A DNA stretch of 64,000 nt from Maniola hyperantus. Lineage: Eukaryota > Arthropoda > Insecta > Lepidoptera > Nymphalidae. Position numbers and translations under genes: made by a program. Below are positions 33,701 to 46,700 of this stretch, piece after piece (positions within the stretch are counted from its first letter, which is position 1; the number at the start of each line of letters is the position of its first letter). Location of the stretch: contig NC_048542.1 of NCBI RefSeq assembly GCF_902806685.2, positions 1,534,533-1,598,532 on the forward strand. Direction: 5' to 3'. The notes beneath the pieces were generated by a model, which ran no database searches, had not been told where the DNA came from, and saw only the letters and a list, made by a program, of their open reading frames with translations.

Positions 33701-36700
33701 ATAAATAAGATTAGGGATATGAAATTTCTAAAACAATTTATCATTAGACGTTGTTTATTTATTCATTAGTTGAAATAACTTTACTTTGCAAACATAAATT
33801 CAGCAGTTTTTTCTCAAAAATACTTTTCCTAAACCCTTTTCGCGCGCTTGATTTAAGTGAAAATAATCGTGCCTCTCAACTTTCTCATACAATGTCAAGT
33901 GAAAAGCAAACATGTTACCTACGTGCGCTGTCAATTTCGGTCCTGCGTCCTGCGTCACCTTAAGTATGCAGGTTTCCTCACGATATTTTCCTTCACGGTT
34001 TACGCAAGTGATATTTAATTGCTTAAGTAATTGTTTAGAATGAGTGAATGACATAAATTACTTACCACTTATGACTGTTGTACAATACGTATTGCTTGAA
34101 TAATTAACATCGTCTTTATCTCCGAGATGAGGATGCGATATATACGCTTTATCTTTTTCAAAAGTAAAACTATCACATTTACGGTCTTTATTATCGTTTC
34201 TTTTAACTCTCTTCTTAGGTATAAAATCTGTTATAAAACTGTGTTTATTGCTATTCTTTAATTTCTCCACATAATTATTATTCTTATTTACATTTTTGTC
34301 TAAAAAATCTTCTTTTTCTGTATAAATCTCGTCATATTTTTTAACATTATCAACAATCACATTCTCTCTTTCTCCGTATCTATTTGATTCATATTTTACA
34401 TTATGTATATCATTTACCCTATGTTTATATACATTGGTCCTCGATTTCATTTTCAGATTTTTGTTATTGACTTCTTTAACTAAACCATGTATTGGTTCCA
34501 TTATGTTTCGCATACTTTTATGCTTGTTATCATGATCAGCTGTTTGCTTCGATACTACACCGGTAGTGGAACAAACTGAAACAAAAAGAAACATTTTTTT
34601 AATGAAAATTTCTATATATATAAAAACAAGCTAATGCTCGCGACTTCGTCCGCGTTGACTACACAAATTTCAAACCCCTGTTTCACCCCTTTAGGGGTTG
34701 AATTTTCAAAAATCCTTTCTTAGCGGGTGCCTGCGTCATAATAGCTATCTGCATGCCAAATTTCAGCCTGATCCGTCCAGTAGTTTGAGCTGTGCGTTGA
34801 TAGATCAGTCAGTCAGTCAGTCAGTCAGTCAGTCACCGTTTCCTTTTATATATATAGATGAATCACTGAATGTGTTGCTGATCGCAAATCTCGAGAACAG
34901 CTGCACCGATTTCGCTAACTTTTTTTTAATAATATTCCTTGAAGTACGAGGATGGTTCTTACGGAGAGAAAAATTTAAAAAAATGCCTGAAAAAGAATCG
35001 ACTGTTAGGCGGTACGAAGTTCGCCGCGGCAGCTAGTGTTACAATAAAACTTAAAGCTAAATCTTGAACGCGTGGAATGGTGCCAAAGTGGTGGTGGCTG
35101 CATATGGCCCTGGACAGACAGACTGAAACATTTTTATTATAATCCTAAAATTCATCAGAATAAGTTTTTTAAGTTAGGGTGACCTTAAAGTAGAGCTAAG
35201 TTTATCTTTAGACGTTTAACTTCATAAGAATCATCAGAACCCATCGTCAGCTCACTACAGGGCACGGGTCTCCACTTAGAATGAGAAGGGCTTAAGTAAT
35301 AGTCCACCACGCTGGCTAAGTGCAGATTGACAGACTTTACACACCTTTGAATACAATAAAAAGAATATGTAGGTTGCCTTACGATGTTTCCCTTCACCGT
35401 TAAAAGTTAAAACGAGTGATATTTTAATTGCTTCAAACGTACATAACTCCGAAATAAAAAAAGGTGCGTCCGAAGAAGTGCGTGCCCGGGATCAACCCCG
35501 GATTAGTTGGAAGTTGCCGAATTCTTAACTATTCTTAACTTATCTTAACTATCCGTTAACTTAATTAGCTTTATTTCTGAATTAACCGTGCGTTTAACTA
35601 ACCCAGATTTAATAGATTACAAATTTTACACGAGGTTAAGGGAGGAAGCTTTGTAGATAGAATACAGCGCAAAAAATGGAAATAGAAAATAATTTTGGAT
35701 ATTTTTGGGTACGCCAAAGATTTTTGACGAACACACGAAACAGCGGTATTTAAAATTTCAACCGAAAATCGTATCGTTTTATTTCAATTGTTCGCGCTAG
35801 GATTTTGTTTCATAGCTATTTGCTTGTTAAAACGCAATATGCGATAACACGGCAGCGTTTCATACGCCCTGCAATTTTGGTAAAGTTTTAATGGCAGCTT
35901 GGCTAGGAACTTAAGGTTTAAAATGTCGGTTAGTAATATCACAGACCACCACCTAGAATTCTCTGTGCCTCGAACATTTGGGTATTGTCGGAGTGTGCCT
36001 GACTAATTTTAAGTCTTGATCACCGCCGCAAGGTTGCCGGCTTATCAGTGTTTTATAGGATATATTTCGGTGAGTGTGCTCAGGAACTTTTCGATCTTGT
36101 CCCCCCTTCACCATTTTACCACCGAACCGCAAGACGTCGGGCGAGTTTCCATCCTTATGTCGTCGACATTCCATCTACACGCACGAAACGTCATCATTCC
36201 TCACGCATGGCTAAGGTTTGGAATATTCTTTCACGATATGTGTTTCCTACCAACTACAACCCGGGTATCTTTAAAACAAGAGTGAATAGGCATCTTCTAG
36301 GTAAACGCGTCCCATCTTAGGCCGCATCATCACTTTCCATCAGGTGTGATTGCGGTCAAGCGTTTGCCTATAATGAATAAAAAAAAAGTTTCTTTTTCAG
36401 TTTCTGCTGAGGCCATGCTATCGAGTTTAAATCATAACCGAACATAGTCGGTTATGTTAGGAGATTTTCTCAGAAAATCGTAATTCAAGAGCTACTCGTC
36501 CTTTTCCATTTGTCTATTTTATTTTGCTTTAAAATCAACGCTATGAATCTTATCCCTGTCCTAGTCATACACGCACACACACACTCGCACGCACTTACAC
36601 ACACACACAGACACACACATATTTTCAACTAGGTAGGTAGGTACCTACTTCGTAATGCAGTAATCATCGACCTACAATAAAATTGTATTCTATCCATGGT

Positions 36701-37755
36701 CTATTTTATCCATGACAGAAATGCAAGGCGCTTCGCTTGAATGAAAGTTTCAGATATTTAATATTCCGTGAGGAAATTCTGCAGAGAATCGAAACTATTT
36801 AGAACTAACGAGTCGCAGGGAGGCTTATAGAATAAGGAAGTGATAATAAAACTGCTCCACATAATTACATAATTATTATACGCAACATTTCCATAGATAA
36901 AGTCGGGTTTACATTTAAGTATTTTTAAGGTTCCGTACTGTATAATAGTCTCTATCTATCGAAAGTGTTCTTGCATTTCTCTGATTTCAATTTTATTTTA
37001 CAAAAATAAGCACAATATTTACGTGTAAGTACCTACTTGTTTATTTTCCTCATAATATTTATTCTCCACACACCCCATCGGGCGCGAAAATAACGAAATT
37101 GCGTCATAATAAATTATCTCAACGGATGTGTGAGGTCAGGATGTTAAAAGGATGTTATCTAATGAAAGGACTTTTTATGTGACAGCGGGAAGCGGAAGCT
37201 AGCGAGAGCTTTGCAAATTGAATTTTTCTGCAGGGATTTTCTTTTCTGTACCTATCAAAATATTATTATGTTAGACCATGTTAGACTTATGAGAAATAAT
37301 AACCTAAACACCAAAACACTTACCATGTTATAGACTTTCAGCGTGGTTTAAATTCAAATTAAAAATTTATTTTTCAAGTTATGGCTAACTTAGTACTATT
37401 ATAGGTATTATTTTGTGATTCTGTGGTATGGCTTAAACGTTTAATGTAAAATTAAACTAGTTGACGATTCAAAAGCACTCGTAAAAATTTACTTGAATAA
37501 AAATATATTCTATTCTATTTTATTCTGTAAATAACGGTTAGGTACATAGGTACGACGATTGATTTTAATGATGATTTTGTATTATCGATATTTCGACACA
37601 GTTGTTTACATTATAATCTAAATATATAAAAGGAAAAGGTGACTGACTGACTGACTGACTGATCTATCAACGCACAGCTCAAATGCGAAATGGGATTCGT
37701 TTTTAGGGTTCCGTACCTCAAAAGGAAAAACGGAACCCTTATAGGATCACTTTGT

Positions 37756-37786
<31 letters not shown>

Positions 37787-40700
37787 CTGTCAAGAAATCT
37801 ACAGGGTACTTCCCGTTGACCTAGAATCATGAAATTAGGCAGGTAGGTAAATCTTATAGCTGACATTTGGGGAAAATCTGAAAACCGTGAATTTAGGGTT
37901 AGTTCACACAAAAAAAATTAAATTGTGGTCATGAACTAATAATTAGTATTTTCAACTTTCGAAGTGAGTGGCTATATCAAGTGGGGTATCATATGAAAGG
38001 TCTTCATCTGTACATTCTAAAACAGATTTTTGTTTATTTTCATGCATCATAGTTTTTGAATTATCGTGCAAAATGTCGAAAAAATACGACTGTAGTACGG
38101 AACCCTCATTGCGCGAGCTTGACTCGCACTTGGCCGGTTTTTTTTTATTTATCTTCTCGTTTACCCTACAAAAAGGCAGGTTACTTAATCCAATAGTAGT
38201 TTCTGTAGGTTATTAAACTATTTTGTATATCTTCGTTGCTCCTATTGTCACTGTATGTACTAGGTACATACTATGAACTGTATTCTATCCCGATGACACG
38301 AACAACTCGGCGCTTCCTGTAAAAGCGCGCAATGAATTAATTAGCGCCTGCGGCTTCGCTGCCGGGAGTTGTTTTTCACGTCTATTTTCTAGTGATGACA
38401 TGAATTTTTGCTTTTTAGGGTTTCGTACTTAAAAGGGAAAACGGAACCCTTATAGGATCACTTTGTTGTCGGTCTGTTTGTCTGTCTATCTGTCCGACTG
38501 TCTGACTGTCAAGAAACCTACAGGGTACTTCCTGGTGACCTAGAATCATGAAATTTTTACAAGTAGGTAGGTCTTATAGCAGACATTTGGGGAAAAATCT
38601 GAAAACCGTAAACTTTTGTAAGTTACATCACACAAAAAAAAATTAAATTTTGGTCATGTAGGTACTAATAATTAGTATTTTCAATTTTCAAAGTAAAATA
38701 ACTATATAAAGTGGGGTATCATAATATGAAAGGGCTTAACTTTTGTATTCTAAAACAGATTTTTATTTATTTTTATACATCAAAGTTTTTGATTTATCGT
38801 GCAAAATGTCGAAAAAATACGAATGTAATACGGAACCCTCGCACTTGGCCGGTTTTTTAACCTTGATTTATGATTGTTTTTTTTTGATAGCATTTTAAAT
38901 TTCGTCATCAGTAACAGTATTTTTCCTACCAAGACAGGTAACTTTATTCAAAGGTGAGCTCTGGAGCTTCTTTCATATCTCCTCGCTAGGACTATTGCCA
39001 CTGTATGTTATCCAGATGACACGAATAACTCAGCGCTTTATGGCAAAGCGCGCAATGAATAAATTAGCGCCCGAGGCTTCGCTGCCTTGAGCGGTTTAAA
39101 CGTCTATTTTCTAGTGATGACACAGACTTTTTAACGAAAGATGTTTGGTATAGAGACAAGTGTCTTTAAACCAGTTTAATTATCAATCATCATCGTCGTC
39201 CGACCATGGCCTCATGATAAGGGCGGTTTTCTGCTTTATCCCCCTCAGTGTGGACATACCCGATGACATGAACGACTCGGCGCTGTATATCAAAGCGCGC
39301 AATGAATAAATTAGCGCCCCAGGCTTCGCTGCCGGGAACGGTTTAAACTTCTATTTTCTAGTGATGACACGGATTTTTTTACGATAGATGTTTGGTATAG
39401 AGACAATTGTCTTTAGACCAGTTTAATTATCAATCATCATCGTCGTCTGACCATGGCCTCATGATAAGGGCGTTTTTCTACTTTATCCCCCTCAGTGTGG
39501 ATATACCCGATGACAGGAATGACTCTGCGATGTATATCAAAGCGCGCAATTAATAGATTAGCGCCTCAGGCTTCGCTGCCGGAAGCGGTTTAAGCGTCTA
39601 TTTTCTATTGATGACACAGATTTTTTACTAAAGACGTTTGGTATAGAGACAAGTTTAGTGTCTTTAGACTCCACTTTCAGTATCAATCATTATCGTCGTC
39701 AGACCATGGCCTCATGATAAGGGCGTTTTTCTGCTTTATCCCCCTCAGTGTGGACATACATACCCGATGACATGAACGACTCGGCGCTGTCTGTCAAAGC
39801 GCGCAATGAATAATCAATCATCATCGTCATCATACCATGGCCTCATGATAAGGGCGTTTTCCCGCTTTTTCCCCCTCAGTGTGAATATACCCGATGACAC
39901 GAATGACTCAGAGATGCAAACGCGCGGTGAATAAATTATCACCCGAGGCGTACTCGGAGGTCTCCCGCCGCGAGATTTTGTAGTGTCGTGATAAATACTG
40001 GTTTTCTTTCAGTTAGTTTCTTTTTCAGGATTGTTGTTTCATTTGTTTTGTATGGAAAAATAAAGAATAGTGAGTTGTTTGAAAGAAAATAGGAGAAAGA
40101 AGTATGCTTAGCATTAAGCTTGCCTATTGTTTTATTTAGCATAGCACCAAGAAGGAAAAAATCCGAAAACCTTGATTTTGTAGTTACATCACAAAAAAAA
40201 TTAAAATATGTTCACAAAAAAAATAATTTACTAAATCACAAATAGTTGGCGCAGTTTTTCATTTACAGCTTTCAGTGCTCTACATAAAAGTGTTCTGTAT
40301 ACCTTGTTCGTGTGTGAGTCCGACTCGCACTTGGCTGGTTTTTAGGGTTCCGTACCTCAAAAGGAAAAACGGAACCCTTATAGGATCACTTTGTTGTCTG
40401 TCTGTCGGTCTGTCAAGAAACCTACAGGGTACGTACTTCCCGTTGACCTAGATTCTAAAATCATGAAATTTGGCAGGTAGCAGGTCTTACATCAGACATT
40501 CGGGGAAAAATCCGAAAACCGTGAATTTGTGGTTACATCACACAAAAAAAATTAAATTGTGGTCATGAACTAAAAATTAGTAGGTATTTTCCATATCGAA
40601 GTATGATAACTACATATAATATCAAGTGTGGTATTATATGAAAGGGCTTCACCTGTGCATTCTAAAACAGATTTTTATTTATTTTTATGCATCATAGTTT

Positions 40701-43700
40701 TTGAATTATCGTGCAAAATGTCGAAATAATACGACTGTAGTACGGAACCCTCGTTGCGCGAGCCTATAACTCGCACTTGGCCGGTTTTTTGGTGTTATGT
40801 GCGTTTCAGCAATTAAAAAAGTATCACTTGCTATAAGTGCAATAATCGTGAAAGAAAATTCTGTCAGGAAACCTGTCAGCATGCCTGACAATTCTCCATA
40901 ATGTGCTCAAATGTATGAAGTCTGCATATCTGCAATTGGCAAGCGTCGTGGAGCCTTTTTACTCTAAAAGGAGACGCGTGCTTAGTAGTAGGCCGGCGAT
41001 TTGACGGATTAATATGAGATCAGAGAGATAAGCTTTCCATTCGAAATGTGGTAAACTTTCACCCATTTTTCGCAACGACATTAGTCGACGTAAAAACCTC
41101 GAATCTCGAGATAGCTTTGTTTCACTGATTATGCTTGGGCGGCAGGGTATAGGGACAATGACGAGAATGACACGGCATTATGAAGAGACGCGGTTGGAAT
41201 AGATTATTTATTTATTATCAAGACGCATCCCTTGGAGATATCTTATTGAGCCGTCATGACACGACATCTTTATGCTTGTCACTTTGGGACATTTATCTGT
41301 TACTATACGGATAAATGTCTCACTCATTACGACTTCAGATTCGCGGATCGATGAACTATGCCACATAAAAGCCTTGTATTCATTAGGCAACATTTGTTAA
41401 TAAACTGTTTATGACGAGTTGATAAACAAGTTTACCATAAACACTGTTTCTGAAACTTGGCCGTCCACACTAGTCAGTTGTTGCTAGGATGTCACCCGAG
41501 GAGGTAGTGATGCTCTCTGCTGCTTGTAATGTTTATAAACTCGCGCAACACACGTCCACACCTGTTGACTTTTTTTTATAAACTGGATGTTTCGCCTTGC
41601 TCTCCATTCAAAGTGGGGAGCACGGCAACATGTTGCATAAACAATGTTTCATCATTTTTGTTTATAAACTGTTTATAAACATTGTTTATTGACAAATGTT
41701 GCCTAATGAATACTTAACAGTCGCTTCAGTACTGAGTGAACATGCATCAAAAATTTCGTCACCGGCAGCAAGCGTGTCGTAGCTTAGTGGTCAGAGCATA
41801 GGACGCGATCCCAGGAGACGCGGGTTCGATTCCTGCCGGTCCGCAGTTTTTAATATGTCGCTATTTAAGTAGGAGAACTAGAGTAACCGACATAGCTCAA
41901 CGGGTTGCGCAGCTGAAGTGACAATGGGCAGCGCACATAGTTCGTACAACCGATAGACGTTGGGGTCCCAAGATAATATCGGTTCTTCGAACTATGTGCT
42001 CCCATTGACAGTTAAGCTTCGCAATCTAGCTATTTTGGACTTGCCTTTACACAAGTTTAAAAATCTATTAAAAGTATGCTCCTGAAAAAAGCATATTACA
42101 CAATTGAAGATTATCTAAATGATAAAAGAGCGTGAATTTGACCTGTAGCTCGTTCTAGCAACACACAGGACTGCAAATACTTTTCTTATACATGGCATAA
42201 TATTAGATATTATCAAATCTTTGTAAAGAGCAACCGTCGAGTTTCTTGCTGGTTCTTCTTGGTAGGAAAGGCATTCTGAACCAGTGGTAGATGCCTCTGA
42301 CGATTCAAAAATTCTTGTAAAAGTTTAATTGATTAAAAAATTTTTTTTTAAATCCATTTAGTTATGTTAGTTACTCTGTTTCTCTACGGAAATGAACCCG
42401 AAGATTTCCATTCAACGCTCACCACTGTGCTACGAAGTCTTACCTATTATTTTTTTAAAAATATTCCATGTTTTTTATTTCTTTTAGCCAGTCGGGAATT
42501 TTTGAAGCGTGTAAAATAATTATTTAACGAATGAAAATTCAAACATTGTTTTACAAAAATCGCACGCATTTATTAGCTCGCTTCCTTTCATTCCATGTCC
42601 TTTGTGTTAGCCTCGTTCGCATGCATGCATGGAGCATGGAGCGAAACGGGCTCGTTATTCAAATAGGTACCTACTATGGAAAATACTACAAAGAATAGTA
42701 AAAATGATTTTAAAACTGCAGATTCTTACTTATCGATTGCGCATCGATTCTAAAAGTTTGACTGGATAGAAAACTGTCGTAAACAAAGTTCATAAACAAA
42801 GGGTGTTTGTGCACTCAACCAACTCAAAAATCACGGATTCCGTAAAAATACGAACCGTAATATCCGTATAATCCGTAATAATTACAATATTATTGTATGA
42901 CGGCCACTTCGAAGAATCACGTCAACGGGAAGAACCCTATAAGTTTCTTGACAGACAGACAGACAGACAACAAAGTGATCCTATAGGCCATAGGGGTTCC
43001 TTTTTTCCTTTTGTGGTACGGAACCCTAAAAACCCTAAACATAGATATTGGTGCGTGGTTTACGCACCTTTTGACACCTATGAACTTGCTTCAAAAGATA
43101 CCGGCCCGTAACTAGAGTTGATAGAGTCATCTATATTAAGTATATTTGCTATATAAAACACAAAAATGTTTGTAGGTATCTATGGCCGCTATAGACTTTT
43201 GACACTTTACCCCAAATCAGTTTCATTAGAAAGGCAATAATGCGAAGATGATTTTAGTTTTCTTTTTTTAGGGTAGTAGCACACGTCGGGTATCCGTTAG
43301 TATAAAATAAATAATGTATCCCCGCTGGCAATTAATTATATTATATTCTAAGCTTATTTCAATAAAACTCCGCTTGGCCGCCCGCCAGCGCAACAGCTGC
43401 TACGGTTAATGTTATAATAAAAATACGAATAATAAAATCGGGTTAGGACTTGTTTGTCAACAGCCCTTCGGTTCTGCTTACATGGGGAATAGAAAAAACT
43501 TGGCATGATGCATCTTGTTACAGAGAAAACATTATACGCCCAAAACCCGCGTTTTCCTATTTGCATGATATTGATCTTTATTATATTTATGACTATCTTC
43601 TGGGTTGAATTTTCAAAAATCCTTTCCTGGCGGACGCCTACGTCATAATAGCTATATCTGCATGGGAAATTTCAGCCCGATCCGTCCAGTAGTTTAAGCT

Positions 43701-46700
43701 GTGCGTTGAAAGATCAGTCAGTCAGTCAATCATTTTATATATTTAGACTAAGTATGGATTCATGGGACTAGCTAGGGCGTTTGATAAAGTACAGTACGCG
43801 GCCGAAAGTAATGTACGTCAACCTTTAGAAAGAGATAACAGATTTGCAGAGCACTGTCTCCGTTGTTGAGACTGAGAAAACGTCATATAGGTATGAGTGA
43901 CAGAGACAACGCCAAAGTTTCTGAAAAAATCAATAAATTTTGCTTTGTTCTTAGAAGTCTTAAAAATATAGTAGATATCAAAACCAGTCTAGAAGTATAT
44001 CACGCGTAGGTACGTAGCCTCTAGATATCTCGTATCTTAGATATGGTCTGATGTTCTGGGGGAATGGGAGTAACGTAAAACGTTAAAAAAAAAAAAAAAA
44101 AAAAAAAGACGTTTATTTATACAACTGTGCCACACATCACAACTTAAAGCTAAGAGCTGGTTATTCCGGCGCTTCTTCTACCTGAGAACAAGAAAAAAAA
44201 ATTAGAGCTTTCATTGCCCAAAAGAAATGCGTCCGAACGCTCTACAAAGCCGAGATGTCATTCTAAATGCCGATGTACATTACTTTCGGCGGCGTACTGT
44301 AAACGCTTTTAACAGGTAGGTACGACCTTTTGACTTTTTGACGACCTCCCTGGCGCAGTGGTAAGCGCTGTGGTCTTATTAGCGGGAGGTCCTGGGTTCG
44401 ATTCCTGGCGTGGATTTGGAATTTTATAATTTCTTAATTTCTGGTCTGGTCTGGTGGGAGGCTTCGGCCGTGGCTAGTTACCACCCTACCGGCAAAGCCG
44501 TGCCGCCAAGCGATTTAGCGTTCCGGTACGATGCCGTGTAGAAACCAAAGGGGCATGGGTTTATTAAAAACTGCCACACCCCTTCCAGGTTAGCCCGCTT
44601 TCATCTTAGACAGCATCGTCACTTACCGCCAGGTGAGATTGCAGTCAAGGGCTAACTTGTATCTGAATAAAAAAAAAAAACATACTTGAAGTAGGTATAT
44701 TGATACCATTCTACCATAACAAATATAATCCGCTCATTAGGCTCTGTACAATGTGGTTACACATAATTGTACTGTGAATTTCCACACTCATTGAAATAAG
44801 CTAGGGATTATTGGAACTCATTTAAAACCACCCTTGACTATTAGCGCGAAAATTAGTTCATTTTAATATTTTTAAGCGGTTTTTGACTGTTAAAATAGTT
44901 ACGTTTTTAGGGTTCCGTACCTCTCTGTATGTCTGTCTATCTGTCCGACTGTCGTGTCTGTCAAGAAAACCCATAGGGTAAGTACTTCCCGGTGACCTAG
45001 GATCATGAAATTTGGTAGGTAGGTCTGTATTATAGCACAAGTAAAGGAATACATCCGAAAACCGTGAATTTGTAGTTACATCACAAAAAAAAAATTAGTT
45101 TTTTAAATTTTTCAAGTAAGATAACTATACCAATTGGGGTATTATATGAAAGTACATACTAAAACAGATTTTTATATTTTAAAAATGTTTATGCATAATA
45201 GTTTTTGCTTGAATTTTTTAGGTAATTCATTTTAAATATTTCAATTTTTTTCTGTTCTACAAAAATATCAACAACCTAGCCGCCATAATAATTCCAACTG
45301 CAACGTCACAAGGATTGAAATTGTAATGTAATCCAATAAGGAAACACCGTTGCTTATCAATCCGTGTGACGTAATGACAGCTCATGAACCTAAAAAGATG
45401 GCGGGTAGCGTTTTCGCAGCCAAATTTGACATGCAAAATTTAAATGCATTTTTATTGCACTTATTGATTAAATAAAATTATGTTTTTTTTTGTAGATTAA
45501 GTAGGTACATATTATCATTTTAGGATCAAATTATGATACTTTTCAAGAAGGGGTAAAATATCCTATTAGGTAACAAAGTTCCATTAACGTGTCGATTGTA
45601 CAATTAAGTCAGTGAGTAATGAATCGGAAGTCAATTAGCGCGAGTGATTGCAATGCAATAAGCTCCCTGTTGCCAATCGCCGCGGGGAATACCAGGTTCA
45701 TATTCACATTGAATGGAACAAAGGGTTGGCAATCGCTTTATTGTTGCAGTAGATATGTAGGCTAACTATGGGCTATGGGCCTCATAAGAAAGCTCAGAGT
45801 CACTCAGCGGGCGATGGAGAGAGCTATGCTTGGAGGTTTCTCTACATGATCAAATCAGAAATGAGGAGATCCGTAGGAGAACTAGAGTAACCGACATAGC
45901 TCAACGGGTTGCGAAGCTGAAGTGGCAATGGACAAGGCATATAGGTAATGAATCACGCAATCGATTAGCGCCGAGAAGGGTTTTGAATGATAGGATAATT
46001 TGCAATTTTCCACATGAACATAATCGAATATGCGACTGACGTACGCGATCGCCAGCAATGCATACGATTTTCAGGCCAAAGTCACGCTTAGTTACGCTTT
46101 TCGCTAATCCCGTGGCCTATACTCCCCGCTGTCACGATGTCACGCTGCGTGTCAATGATTCGACTTAGTGACACGTAACCGTTTGGGCTCGACGCGATTA
46201 GCCTCCTTAGCCAGCCAACCAGCGAATCCTCTGTTCGTATCGGTAAAAGTGTGGCTTAAATAAAAACCGGTAGTGCGAGTCGGACTCACACACCAGGGGT
46301 TCCGTACCATATATAACTTTTTGCATTTCATAAAAAAATATATAAAAAATCTTATAACTTTGTAAAAGTTTACGATATATTGCAAATAAAACAAGACTGA
46401 CGCTAGAGGTCAACAAACTTTGCGTAAGTAGGCCACTCGGAAAAATATTAAATCGCTAAAACTACAAAATGAGGCAAATGGTTATTGGTATTGGATTGTG
46501 TTTAGGCACAGAATAATATAATAGTACTAACGGTTTAGGTACGAGTATAACAATAACGCTAAGTTTTTGCCAGCGTTCTGCTTACATCCTGTATATATAC
46601 TGAAATATTACACTCCTTTTTTTGGAAAGTCGTGTAAAAACAAATTCGAAACACAGTCAATACTTTCCAGATACTTTCCAACTCATCAATCATCCATGGC

